From assembly GCA_027619145.1 (NCBI GenBank), contig JAQCGA010000005.1, positions 1 to 24,515 on the forward strand: a DNA stretch of 24,515 nucleotides, read 5' to 3'. Shown here one piece after another: positions 15,640 through 23,611 of the stretch. How positions within the stretch are numbered: position 1 is the stretch's first letter; the number at the start of each line of letters is the position of its first letter. A program made the translations under genes and the position numbers. Source of the stretch: a bacterium (GTDB taxonomy: Bacteria; Latescibacterota; UBA2968; GCA-2709665). The notes beneath the pieces are model-generated. The model did no database searches, was not told the DNA's origin, and worked only from the letters and a program-made list of their open reading frames with translations.

Positions 15640-17136
15640 ATGCCTCGAGTAATCATTGGAGAATGCAAGCAGGAAGTGTCCACGTTTAATCCCGTACCGA
15701 GCCACTACGAAGATTTTCGCGTGGTTCGCGGGCCTGGCGTGTTCGAATTTCATCGGGGCGTTGGTCAGGAGGTGGGTGGGGCTCTGGATGTGTTTGATGG
15801 CGATCGATCGATGGAGCTTGTTCCCGCGCTGGGCGCGTGTGCAAATACATCGGGGGGCGTTTTGTCGGCGAAGGGTTTCGACCGCCTCAGCAGGGAATTT
15901 CTGGATGCACTGCGCGATGCAGGGACCGTCGATGGAGCCTACTTCGCCTTTCACGGAGCTATGCAGGCCGAAAACGAGAACGACCCCGAGGGGTATTTGC
16001 TCCAGGAGGCTCGCCGCATTCTCGGCAACGAGGTCTCTATTGTGATCTCGCTCGATCTCCACGGCATCCTGACGGACCGGATGCTCGAGCATTGCGACGC
16101 CGTTGTACCGTACCACACCTATCCGCATGTGGACTTCATAGAGACAGGCAGACGGGCGGCCTCGCTCCTGACCAGGATTTTGAGCGGCGGGGTAAGACCC
16201 GTTACTGCGAGGGTGAAGATCCCGGCGCTGGTGCGCGGCGATGAGCTGATCACGGAGACCGGTGCTATTCGCGAGTGCATCCAGTTGGCAAAGCAGATCG
16301 AAGCCAGTGATGCGGGTCTCTCGGCGGGTGTGATGTGGGGCAATCCATTCACCGACGTCCCGGAGCTTCGGACCAACAGCATCGTTGTGATGGATGGTGA
16401 TGAATCTGCTGCTCGCGAGTACGCAATCGAAATGGCGAACCGGTTCTGGAAGCACCATAACAAGATGCAGGTCGCTTTGACTTCCCTCGAGGAAAGCGTG
16501 CGGCTCGCTGCTCAGGTTGACTCCGGAACGGTTGTGATGATGGATGCCGCGGATGCGACCAGTTCGGGCGCGTCGGGAGACAGCAATGCGATCCTGTGCG
16601 AACTGGTTCGGCAGGGATATCGTGGGCGGGTGTTGGCCCCGGTGGTGGATCCTGAGGCGGTGTGCCGGGCATTCGAGGCGGGTGTGGGTGCCACCATCCG
16701 CACGCCTATTGGCGGGGCGCTGGACCGGTCGCGGTACCGGCCTCTGGACCTGGAAGCGCGCGTGTGCCTGCTGTCCGACGGCGGCTTTCGGAGTGAATCG
16801 TTCGGCTGGCACTGGAATTCTGGGAATACCGCTGTCTTGCAGTCAGGCACCTATACGCTCGTGGTGGGTACACGGCCGGTCAGTCTGTTCGATCGATCCT
16901 GGTTCTACGCCCACGGGCAGGATCCCCGGAAGTTTGATCTGGTTATTGTGAAATCTCCGCACTGCGAACCCCATATGTTCTCCGATTGGTGCGCAAAACT
17001 GATTCATGTAGATGCCCCTGGAGCGACGAGCGCAAATCTGCACAGTCTTGGACACACGGCGTGCGCCAGACCCATTTTTCCTCTGGACGACGTGAGTTCG
17101 TTTTCGCCGGTGGCGGATGTGTTTCGGCGAAGGTGA
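15640..17136 (+). CDS. M81-family (MlrC/microcystin-LR-degradation-type) protein, copy 1
   Basis: A 498-residue protein with the M81 layout: QEVSTFNP near the N-terminus (in place of the usual ETNTF), SLDLHG (Asp139, His141), YPHVDFIETG (His163, Asp165), the DAADATSSGASGD loop beginning near residue 303, and VVDPEAV. The family consists of predicted zinc-dependent hydrolases named for MlrC, which cleaves linearised microcystin; most members have unknown substrates, and neighbourhoods like this one suggest small-molecule amidohydrolase roles. GGAG lies about seven bases before ATG 15640. No signal peptide is seen. It is convergent with a second M81 gene whose stop is 54 bases away. The substitution DAADATSS for the more usual DxADxxGGG may affect substrate range. 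Confidence 0.85.
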   Translation: MPRVIIGECKQEVSTFNPVPSHYEDFRVVRGPGVFEFHRGVGQEVGGALDVFDGDRSMELVPALGACANTSGGVLSAKGFDRLSREFLDALRDAGTVDGAYFAFHGAMQAENENDPEGYLLQEARRILGNEVSIVISLDLHGILTDRMLEHCDAVVPYHTYPHVDFIETGRRAASLLTRILSGGVRPVTARVKIPALVRGDELITETGAIRECIQLAKQIEASDAGLSAGVMWGNPFTDVPELRTNSIVVMDGDESAAREYAIEMANRFWKHHNKMQVALTSLEESVRLAAQVDSGTVVMMDAADATSSGASGDSNAILCELVRQGYRGRVLAPVVDPEAVCRAFEAGVGATIRTPIGGALDRSRYRPLDLEARVCLLSDGGFRSESFGWHWNSGNTAVLQSGTYTLVVGTRPVSLFDRSWFYAHGQDPRKFDLVIVKSPHCEPHMFSDWCAKLIHVDAPGATSANLHSLGHTACARPIFPLDDVSSFSPVADVFRRR

Positions 17137-17152
17137 GATCGATTTTGAGCCT

Positions 17153-17190
17153 CTACGGGCGGATCGGTTGAATCCGTAGCGGCGATTTTT
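17153..17190 (+). terminator. Weak terminator between convergent M81 genes
   Basis: CTACGG (17153-17158) pairs with CCGTAG (17174-17179), followed after six bases by TTTTT (17186-17190). The short stem, long loop and spacer make it weak, but it occupies the only gap between the two convergent genes. Confidence 0.35.
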
Positions 17191-18684
17191 CTACCGAAGG
17201 ATTTCAGGTTCCATACCCGGTATGTTTTCGTCCAGTGGGAAGTAGGGTCGTTTCAGTTTTTGGAAGGAGATATGCCGGACCGTAGGTGGGGTTGGCCCAG
17301 GTGTGTTTAAAATGAAGACTTCTTTGGCAATCTCTTCGAAGACCATGCGGTAGTTCATTGGATTTTTGACCACGACAAATTTGGCGGTTGAAGGATCCAG
17401 GTTCAGGCTTTGATATTGTTCGTCCAGCCAGTCGTAGGTTGCGTGAGAGGCAATGAGAATTTGGACGTTTCCGACGGTCAGGACCGCAGAAGGACCCATC
17501 TGACCCTCCACGCCATCCCAGATCCCACCGGCATATGTAAATTGTCCGTCGCTGAGTCCTGTAACTTTGCCGGTGACGGGGATGGGTTTGCCCCACCTGG
17601 GGTCCAGTTTGTGTCCCAGTGGGAAGGTGACTTCGGTTTCGATCCCTGATTGATGGCATAATACGGCCGCTTCTGGGTCTACGACCTGGACGATCCCTGC
17701 TGCGTCTGCTTCGAGCAGGGCACGGAGGGTGGCGATGCTGTCTCCAACTGCACCGCCTCCACAGCAATCTGCTGCTTCGACGAGAACAATCGGACCGCCG
17801 GGGATCTTCTGCCCTTTTTCGATTGCTTCGGCGGGCGTGAATACTTCGGGTTCGAGGTCGAAGCGGCGTGCCCAGTACATGGTTGCGACTTCCCGGGCCA
17901 GGGTTTCTGCCCGATCCAGATCACCGTCTGCGACCACGACGCATCCGCTTCCCATATCTTCCTGATCCAGGTAAGGATGAATCAGGAAGACGCTGGTTGA
18001 GAGGATGCCGTTCTGGCCTTCGTGTGATTTGGCATGTCGCATCAGGTCGGCAAAGGGATCGTCTCCTTCGGTGGAACCGCGGATGGCGCTTGTGATGACC
18101 GGAACTTTTGCCATGACCATTTGGGGTTGACACCGGCCTTCCAGCGTGTCCATCAGCAATTGGGCGCCGCGCTCGCCTGTGGTGTAGGTGTCGCGGTGGG
18201 GATAGGTTTCCCAGGCGACCAGGGCGTTGGCGTGTCGTACCATGGTGGATGTGACGTGGGCGTGCAGGTCCAGGGTGGCAACGATGGGAACACTGGGACC
18301 TACGATGTCTCGAACGGATCGGATCAGATCGCCTTCGGGATCGTCTACGTCTTCAACGGTTGCCGCGCCGTGTAGTGGCAGAAGGACGCCGTCTACGGGG
18401 AGGGCCTGTTTGAGACGGTCGAGCAATTCTGTTTTCAACTGAGCATAACAATCGGAGGCAATGGGGCCGCCCGGACAGGTGCTGGCAAAGACGAGGGGAA
18501 CGGGGGTTGCCTGTCGATTTTTTAGAACGTTCAACATGCCGCCTACAACGCCCGAATCGATCTCCAGAATTTCTTCTCCCCGGGCCAGGGTGTAGCGTTC
18601 AAACCAGGAGAGGTCGATGACGACGCCCCCGATCTGGTTGCATTCTGTAAGGATCGCTCCGACGGCTACCCGGAAACGGCTCAT
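17191..18684 (-). CDS. M81-family (MlrC-type) protein, copy 2
   Basis: A 497-residue protein with ILTECNQIG in the N-terminal motif position, LPLHGAA, TLDLHAHV (Asp139, His141), ETYPHRDTYTTG (His163, Asp165), VEAADCCGGGAVGDS and VVDPEAAVLC. The Asp-x-His and His-x-Asp positions coincide exactly with those of copy 1, yet the sequences around them differ greatly, so these are old paralogues rather than a fresh duplication. The start ATG at 18684 overlaps the stop of the enolase-superfamily gene as ATGA, with GGAG eight bases upstream; the two are translationally coupled and probably work on related metabolites. The substrate is unknown. Confidence 0.87.
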   Translation of the reverse strand: MSRFRVAVGAILTECNQIGGVVIDLSWFERYTLARGEEILEIDSGVVGGMLNVLKNRQATPVPLVFASTCPGGPIASDCYAQLKTELLDRLKQALPVDGVLLPLHGAATVEDVDDPEGDLIRSVRDIVGPSVPIVATLDLHAHVTSTMVRHANALVAWETYPHRDTYTTGERGAQLLMDTLEGRCQPQMVMAKVPVITSAIRGSTEGDDPFADLMRHAKSHEGQNGILSTSVFLIHPYLDQEDMGSGCVVVADGDLDRAETLAREVATMYWARRFDLEPEVFTPAEAIEKGQKIPGGPIVLVEAADCCGGGAVGDSIATLRALLEADAAGIVQVVDPEAAVLCHQSGIETEVTFPLGHKLDPRWGKPIPVTGKVTGLSDGQFTYAGGIWDGVEGQMGPSAVLTVGNVQILIASHATYDWLDEQYQSLNLDPSTAKFVVVKNPMNYRMVFEEIAKEVFILNTPGPTPPTVRHISFQKLKRPYFPLDENIPGMEPEILR

Positions 18685-19874
18685 GGTGTTTTCTCCACAT
18701 AGGGTAAGGATGGGGGCAGAAAGGCTTTTCCGAAGACCATATCCGAGTAGGATCCGTCGGGGAGGGAGAGAGGATCGTCCATTTTGAGGCGGTTCACGAC
18801 ATCCATGTTTAAATCGATGCCGAGGCCTGGTCGGTCGCTCAGTGTCAGTTCGCCGTCTGTGACGGTGAGGGGTTCGGTGAGAAGGTCTTCTATAAATGGC
18901 GTGCCTGTGCGGTCGATTTCGACGGTGATGCCGTTTGGGATGGCTGAGACGACCTGGGCGTTTGCGGTGATGGCTATGGCATCGCTCCAGGTATGCGGGG
19001 CCACCCGGAGGCCGTGCTTTTGTGCGAGTTGTGCGACCCTGTGGACGGTTGTAATGCCACCGCCCCGACTGGCGTCCGGCTGAACAATGTCCACGGCTTT
19101 CATTCGGACAAGTTCTTTAAAGCCGTGTAACCCGAATTCATTTTCACCGGCTGAAAGTGGCACATTAATGGTGCCTCTCAGTGCGGCGTAGGATTCCAGG
19201 TCTTCTGGGGCAAAGGGTTCTTCAAACCAGAAGACACCCTGTTCTGCCAGGAAGTTGCCCATTCGCCGGGCCAGATCGAGGTGGTATCGCATGGATCCAT
19301 CGGCCATGATGTCGTTGTCCGGCCCGATGGCTTTTCGTACGGCTTTGACCGCTTCTACGTCGTATTCCTCGCTGCGGGCCAGGCGCATTTTTACGCGGCG
19401 AAATCCGTGCTCGATGTGCCGGGCCGCTTCTTCTGCGAGGTCGGGAATGTCTTTCCAGAGCAGGCCGCTGGCATAGGCTGGGCAGGTGTTTTTTTGCCCT
19501 CCAAGGAGTTCCCGGATCGGTTTTCCTTCGGCCTTTCCTCTCAGGTCCCACAGGGCTGTGTCCACGCCTCCAATGGCCGACATGGAGACCCCCTTTTGAC
19601 CGTACCAGCGGGTGATGCCGTACATTTTTTCCCACAGCGCTTCTACCTGTGTGGGATCTTCGCCCCGCAGTACAGGGCTGATCTGGTCGCGTATGATCAG
19701 ATAGACCAGTGCTGGATGGGAATAGACGGATCCTATACCGACTTCGCCCGTGTCGGTATGAACGCGCACCAGGGTGGTGACCCGCGCTGTGCAGGTGCCG
19801 CCGGCATATTGAAATCTGTTTGCATCCGGGTATTCATAACGAAGGTTGATGGCTTCGACGTGGTCAATCTTCAT
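18681..19874 (-). CDS. Enolase-superfamily sugar-acid dehydratase/racemase (mandelate racemase subgroup)
   Basis: I place the start at ATG 19874 (MKIDHVEAINLRY), where homology begins; the longer open frame to 19964 runs into the terminator at 19959-19997. The 397-residue protein has the N-terminal capping domain (GIGSVYSHP) and the barrel with metal ligands Asp192 (MADGSMRY), Glu218 (FEEPF) and Glu244 (AGENE), and the His-Asp dyad Asp267 (QPDASRGGG) and His294 (APHTWSD). The base on strand 2 reads K-M-R (162-164), not the K-x-K of mandelate racemase itself. These features fit an acid-sugar dehydratase acting by alpha-proton abstraction from a carboxylate, with Mg2+. The precise acid sugar cannot be assigned. 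It is co-transcribed with M81 copy 2. Confidence 0.87.
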   Translation of the reverse strand: MKIDHVEAINLRYEYPDANRFQYAGGTCTARVTTLVRVHTDTGEVGIGSVYSHPALVYLIIRDQISPVLRGEDPTQVEALWEKMYGITRWYGQKGVSMSAIGGVDTALWDLRGKAEGKPIRELLGGQKNTCPAYASGLLWKDIPDLAEEAARHIEHGFRRVKMRLARSEEYDVEAVKAVRKAIGPDNDIMADGSMRYHLDLARRMGNFLAEQGVFWFEEPFAPEDLESYAALRGTINVPLSAGENEFGLHGFKELVRMKAVDIVQPDASRGGGITTVHRVAQLAQKHGLRVAPHTWSDAIAITANAQVVSAIPNGITVEIDRTGTPFIEDLLTEPLTVTDGELTLSDRPGLGIDLNMDVVNRLKMDDPLSLPDGSYSDMVFGKAFLPPSLPYVEKTP

Positions 19875-19958
19875 TCGGATGGTCCCTTTTTTGTAGCGGT
19901 GATCCCGTCTGTAAAAATTGGGGTTTGCTCGAACCAGGTGCCCAATTTCAGAATCTAT

Positions 19959-19997
19959 AAACAAGGGGTCGCGAGAATTGTCTCGTAACCCCTTGTT
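19959..19997 (-). terminator. Terminator after the UxuA-like gene
   Basis: AAACAAGGGG pairs with CCCCTTGTTT, and an inner CGAGA/TCTCG stem closes on ATTG. Located 27 bases beyond the UxuA-like stop on the minus strand, it ends that transcript before the enolase/M81 pair. It belongs to the same structural family as 9961-10000, with which it shares CGAGAATTGT near the loop. Confidence 0.8.
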
Positions 19998-20023
19998 TGT
20001 TCCTGTCTACACGGAATGAACGC

Positions 20024-21094
20024 TCAGGCGTAGACTGCCTGAATCATGGCGTTGATGTAGCCGAAGCAGTAGGCGTAGGACTGATAGTAGTTCTTTGGAT
20101 CGTCGTCGGTGCGAGGAACGTGGTCGGGATCGATGCCGTAGGAGTAGCCTGTGTCTTTGAGGGCTTTCAGGACTTTGTAGAAGTCCATATCGCCTTCGTC
20201 TGGCAGGGCTTCGCGGAAGCTGTAGCGTTTACCCATGAGGTTGCGGTAGTGAACCAGGAAGATTGTATTGCGGCTGCCAAAATATTCGATGAACGGGTAG
20301 ATTTCCGTGGCCGAATCTTCGAGCATTTCGGCGACGGAGCCTACGCAGAAATTCCAGCCGTGATAAGGACTGCGTTGAATTTCGATGAAGCGCTTCATGC
20401 CTTCAAAGTCGTTGAGGACTTTGTCAACGCCCTTATATCCGGGAGGCGTGGGCGGATCTTCCTGGGAGTTGCCCATTCGCACTTTGAACTCTTCGGCTAC
20501 TGGGATCATGCGTTCGAGGAGATATTCAATGCGTTCCCAGTGCATTTCGGCGGTGACGCGCCCGGCCTTGGTCAGCTTGGCCTGTTCTTCTTTTGGGATC
20601 TTGTCCAGGCGGAAGGCGGTGTGGCGGTAGCCGCCGCGACCCTCTTCTGGTTCGGTGCGGTCGATGGGCAGGATGCATGTGTTGTAGCGTAGGGAATTAA
20701 TGCCAGCACGCGAGGCGGTTCGGATCATTTCGCATACGAGGTCAATATCTCGGTCGCGATCCGGGCTTTTGCCGTAATAGATGATGCTGGGGAATTTCTC
20801 GTAGATGGGCAGTGCGCTCATGTCCAGTGTGAGGCCGAAGGATTCGTGATGCTCTCTTTCCCGGACTAGATCGTCGAGGTTCCAACCGCGGTCGGGGTGG
20901 AAGGGGAATTGGGCGGCTTTGTGGCGTACGCCGCAGCGTTGCAGGAAGCGCAATTCGGCATCGGTGGATCCAAAGCCCTGGGTGCGCACATACATGCGTC
21001 CGTTGGTTGCCGGGGTTTTGGACCCTCCTCCGGCGGCGGACGCTGCTGCTTCGCCGTCTGCAAGACCTGCCTCAAATCGCTGTAGTTCCTTCAT
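20024..21094 (-). CDS. UxuA-like mannonate dehydratase family protein
   Basis: A 356-residue TIM-barrel protein. Family landmarks are EDPPTPPGYKGVDKVL (211-226), NFCVGS (Cys250), VHYRNLMGKRYSFREALPDEGDMDFYKVLKAL (His282) and GIDPDHVP (Asp324, His325), matching UxuA's DDPP, MCTGS, HLR...F.EA..GD.D and RPDH. UxuA dehydrates D-mannonate to 2-keto-3-deoxygluconate with Fe2+/Mn2+ in hexuronate catabolism. In UxuA the first motif is HPDDPP; here it reads GNSQEDPP, so that His is replaced and the substrate may differ. AGGA six bases before ATG 21094 supports this start, giving a low-complexity Ala/Gly N-terminal tail of about 33 residues; Met34 is an alternative where the family's usual N-terminus lies. 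It is divergent from the PhyH gene. Confidence 0.8.
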   Translation of the reverse strand: MKELQRFEAGLADGEAAASAAGGGSKTPATNGRMYVRTQGFGSTDAELRFLQRCGVRHKAAQFPFHPDRGWNLDDLVREREHHESFGLTLDMSALPIYEKFPSIIYYGKSPDRDRDIDLVCEMIRTASRAGINSLRYNTCILPIDRTEPEEGRGGYRHTAFRLDKIPKEEQAKLTKAGRVTAEMHWERIEYLLERMIPVAEEFKVRMGNSQEDPPTPPGYKGVDKVLNDFEGMKRFIEIQRSPYHGWNFCVGSVAEMLEDSATEIYPFIEYFGSRNTIFLVHYRNLMGKRYSFREALPDEGDMDFYKVLKALKDTGYSYGIDPDHVPRTDDDPKNYYQSYAYCFGYINAMIQAVYA

Positions 21095-21419
21095 GGGTTT
21101 CCTTTCGCTGGTATTGCGGTTGTGTGGTGCGCCAGTGGTATTGGCCCAAATGAGCGTGAGATCGTGTCAAGAACGCCTTTGGAAACGGACGCACGGGTCA
21201 GGCTACAATATGCCAGACACAACTTGCGCAATTCCATGTAGAGCGTCAAGGGTAAAAGAATGAACCTCACGACGAGGGGTCGTTCAGGGGAAGAAGCGGA
21301 AGAACCTGTTAAGTGAAGATCAAAATATTCTTTGTTTTTATATTTTTATGTATTATGATCGACATGCAGAACCTGCAAAAGCAAAGCCATCCAGTTACCC
21401 TATAAATGGAGAACAGGAC
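21095..21419. other. Divergent intergenic region
   Basis: This 325-bp gap separates the start codons of the UxuA-like gene (minus) and the PhyH gene (plus), so it must hold both promoters. The rightmost 110 bases are AT-rich. An 18-codon ORF at 21260 has only a weak ribosome binding site and is not called. No clear operator palindrome is visible. Confidence 0.5.
21332..21359 (+). promoter_or_regulatory. Candidate promoter of the PhyH/SDR operon
   Basis: TTGTTT (21332-21337) and TATGAT (21354-21359) are spaced by 16 bp in the AT-rich part of the divergent gap, about 60 bases before the chosen start codon. Confidence 0.4.
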
Positions 21420-22622
21420 ATGAACAACGATCAATCATCGTCGGTGAAAGAGCCAGAGTCGATTTCCGAACCTTATCGTGCTCCAGCTTTTGCAGATGCC
21501 AAACCCGAGCTTTCGGCTCCCGGGGCAACGCCAGAGCGGTTGGCCTATCTGGAGGAGCATGGGTATGTGATTATTACTGATTTTGTGGACAATCCCTGGA
21601 TCCCAGTTCTCCGGGAAGCGGGCCGACGTGTAACCGAGGCGTGTGCACCCGAGCATGAGTACAGTAAAATTGATTGTTCAAAGGGATATGTACACCGTGC
21701 GAAAGCCGATGAGCCCTGGGCGATTCGAGGTTTGATTCATCCGGCATTTAATGAACCCAGTTTTGCAGAGTTCCACGGTTCTTCAGATCTTCTGGATTTT
21801 GTTCAGTCCTGGTGTGGCGAGGTTCAGCCTGAGGAATTGGTGATGGGTGGAATGCTTTTGTGGTGCAATCCTCGGAAGAGCGAGCATAAGCTCAGCTGGC
21901 ACCGGGACGTAACCTGGTGGGGTACTGGCAAAGAATATTTTGCACAGCAGGAAGTCCGGGGAGAAGGTCCCGAGGCGTATACGGAAGAGGTTGAGAGGAT
22001 TCGCTGGAAAGAAATTCAGGAGAAAAACGCGAAGACGATTCGGGAGCGGAACGGGGTGAGTATGTTCCTGGCGCTGGTTGATGAGGAGTGCCATGAACTT
22101 GTGCCCGGTAGCCACAATCGATGGCGAACGCCTTATGAGCATGATGTGCTTCTCCCGAAAGCGATGAAGGAAAAAGGGGTGCCGCATACGCCCAGTTGGA
22201 ATGGTGAAGATCCACTGCCGGGCCAGCTTGCAATTCGACTCAAGGCTGGGGAAGCGCTCATTCGTATTGGGTCCAATGTCCATACAGGGCACACGGTTCC
22301 AGGTCGAGAGCGCAATACGTTGTCGGTTGGGTGGTCGAAGTGGTCGGGACCGTTTACTGGGGAACCGGCAGTGGTGGACGTGCGAAGCGCCTGGCAGCTC
22401 GATCCTGCGGTGCGAGAAGCGTTGCCGCACGAGTGGATGAAGACCGCGTGGGATCGTTGGGCGGAAACACAGAAGCTGGGGGATTCGCTCGAAGACCGGT
22501 ACACGCCGTTTGATATTGCCCGTATCAAGGCGGGAGAGGTTTTGGGTTGGCGCGGAGAACTGGAGCGCAAGGCTGCGGCTGCGGGTGAGGCGTGGAAGCC
22601 TTTCCAGACGCTGGAAAAATAG
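21420..22622 (+). CDS. Phytanoyl-CoA dioxygenase (PhyH) family oxygenase
   Basis: ATG 21420 is chosen because GGAG lies eight bases upstream; an upstream in-frame start at 21348 would overlap the candidate promoter. The 400-residue protein has the Fe(II)/2-oxoglutarate facial triad HRD (His161, Asp163) in LSWHRDVTW and a distal His (288 or 291) in NVHTGHTVPG, with Arg298 (RERNTLS) placed to bind the 2-oxoglutarate carboxylate. PhyH members hydroxylate unactivated carbons in lipids and diverse small molecules. A long helical insertion (about 185-212, rich in Glu, Lys and Arg) lies between the two motifs. It forms an operon with the SDR gene 33 bases downstream. The substrate is unknown. Confidence 0.87.
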   Translation: MNNDQSSSVKEPESISEPYRAPAFADAKPELSAPGATPERLAYLEEHGYVIITDFVDNPWIPVLREAGRRVTEACAPEHEYSKIDCSKGYVHRAKADEPWAIRGLIHPAFNEPSFAEFHGSSDLLDFVQSWCGEVQPEELVMGGMLLWCNPRKSEHKLSWHRDVTWWGTGKEYFAQQEVRGEGPEAYTEEVERIRWKEIQEKNAKTIRERNGVSMFLALVDEECHELVPGSHNRWRTPYEHDVLLPKAMKEKGVPHTPSWNGEDPLPGQLAIRLKAGEALIRIGSNVHTGHTVPGRERNTLSVGWSKWSGPFTGEPAVVDVRSAWQLDPAVREALPHEWMKTAWDRWAETQKLGDSLEDRYTPFDIARIKAGEVLGWRGELERKAAAAGEAWKPFQTLEK

Positions 22623-22655
22623 ACAGGTGGGAGGTTGCGCCTACGGAGGTATTGT

Positions 22656-23363
22656 ATGGCATTATATGATCTGATCGCGATTACAGGGGTTACACGTGGG
22701 CTGGGTTCTGTTCTGACGGAATGGCTCATCGGGCAGGGGAAGACGATTGTGGGTTGTGCCCGGTCAAAAGAAGGGATCGATGTGCTCGGGCGTCGTTTTG
22801 GAAGCCCGCACAATTTTCAGGCTGTGGATGTCACATCAACAGAAGATATTAAGCAGTGGGCCGGGTCTGTGATTCAGTCGAATGGGATCCCAGACCTGGT
22901 GATCTGTAATGCGTCTATCTGTAATGACGCTTCCAAATCCAGTTGGGAACTCAGCGATGAAGAGTTCAATCGCGTGATTGCGGTGAATATTAACGGTACC
23001 GCGAATGTCTGCAGGGCTTTTTTGCCTTCGATGGTGGAGCGAGGTTCGGGCACGCTTATTGGGCTGAGTTCTCGGGCGGGCCGCAAAGGATTGCGGAATC
23101 TGGCACCTTATTGTGCTGGAAAGTGGGCGATTGAGGGATTTATGAAGTCGGTGGCGCGGGATCTGCCGGAGGGGATGGCGTCTATTCCGATGAATCCATG
23201 CGACATCAACACAGATATGTACCGCTCGAATTGGCCGGACAATGCGCCTAACAAACCTTCTCCGGAAGAGTGGGTTGAGATTGCGGGTCCGTTTATTCTG
23301 GGTCTGGGAAGCAAGGAAAATGGTGAATCGGTGACTGTTCCTTTGCCGGGATATGTGTTGTGA
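22656..23363 (+). CDS. Short-chain dehydrogenase/reductase (SDR) family oxidoreductase
   Basis: GGAGG lies seven bases before ATG 22656. The 235-residue protein has the Rossmann motif TGVTRGLG (10-17), CNAS in place of NNAG, Asn112, and the catalytic set Ser139, Tyr152 and Lys156 (SSRAGRK, then PYCAGKWA). The usual PG motif after the last strand is PC (NPCDINTDM). Acidic residues after strand 2 are not evident, and CARSKEG suggests a preference for NADP(H). Its partner, the PhyH oxygenase, may produce the alcohol that this enzyme oxidises, or the SDR may reduce a keto acid. Both are inference. A strong terminator follows. Confidence 0.88.
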   Translation: MALYDLIAITGVTRGLGSVLTEWLIGQGKTIVGCARSKEGIDVLGRRFGSPHNFQAVDVTSTEDIKQWAGSVIQSNGIPDLVICNASICNDASKSSWELSDEEFNRVIAVNINGTANVCRAFLPSMVERGSGTLIGLSSRAGRKGLRNLAPYCAGKWAIEGFMKSVARDLPEGMASIPMNPCDINTDMYRSNWPDNAPNKPSPEEWVEIAGPFILGLGSKENGESVTVPLPGYVL

Positions 23364-23394
23364 CCTGAATCGGAATGAATCCAGTATGGATGAC

Positions 23395-23434
23395 AAAAAA
23401 GAGGTTGCGACGATGGGGTCGTGGCCTCTTTTTT
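23395..23434 (+). terminator. Intrinsic terminator after the SDR gene
   Basis: AAAAAAGAGG pairs with CCTCTTTTTT, continuing inward through three wobble pairs to CGAC/GTCG, about 17 bp in all. It differs from the terminator at 24249-24288 at only three of 40 positions. Confidence 0.9.
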
Positions 23435-23461
23435 AAGTACTCACAGGTTGCGATTGTCCGA

Positions 23462-23494
23462 TGGAACATGGAGACACACGTTCTCCATGTTCCA
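23462..23494. repeat. Perfect 13-bp inverted repeat with 7-base loop
   Basis: TGGAACATGGAGA (23462-23474) is the exact reverse complement of 23482-23494. No T-run follows, and the preceding terminator is complete without it. It sits 118 bases before the DUF433 start and could be an operator for the toxin-antitoxin pair or a REP-like element. Confidence 0.6.
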
Positions 23495-23611
23495 GAAGAC
23501 TAAATTTCTAAAACATAATATTTTATGCTTTGTTGAGGAGTTGATTTTTCGCCCAGCATCTTTTATGTTTTCTTTGGTTGGCATTTTTGAGGTTTACTGG
23601 AGGATCATTCT

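Noticed and set aside
15541..16812. 423-codon minus-strand ORF opposite M81 copy 1
   Set aside because: It is antisense to a clear M81 gene with catalytic motifs, has no recognisable domain, and its His/Arg/Pro-rich composition is typical of a shadow frame in GC-rich DNA.
19875..19964. N-terminal extension of the enolase-superfamily protein
   Set aside because: The open frame reaches into the upstream terminator. Family homology and a usable start begin at 19874.
21260..21316. 18-codon ORF MNLTTRGRSGEEAEEPVK in the divergent gap
   Set aside because: Weak ribosome binding site and no Cys, hydrophobic or leader-peptide features.
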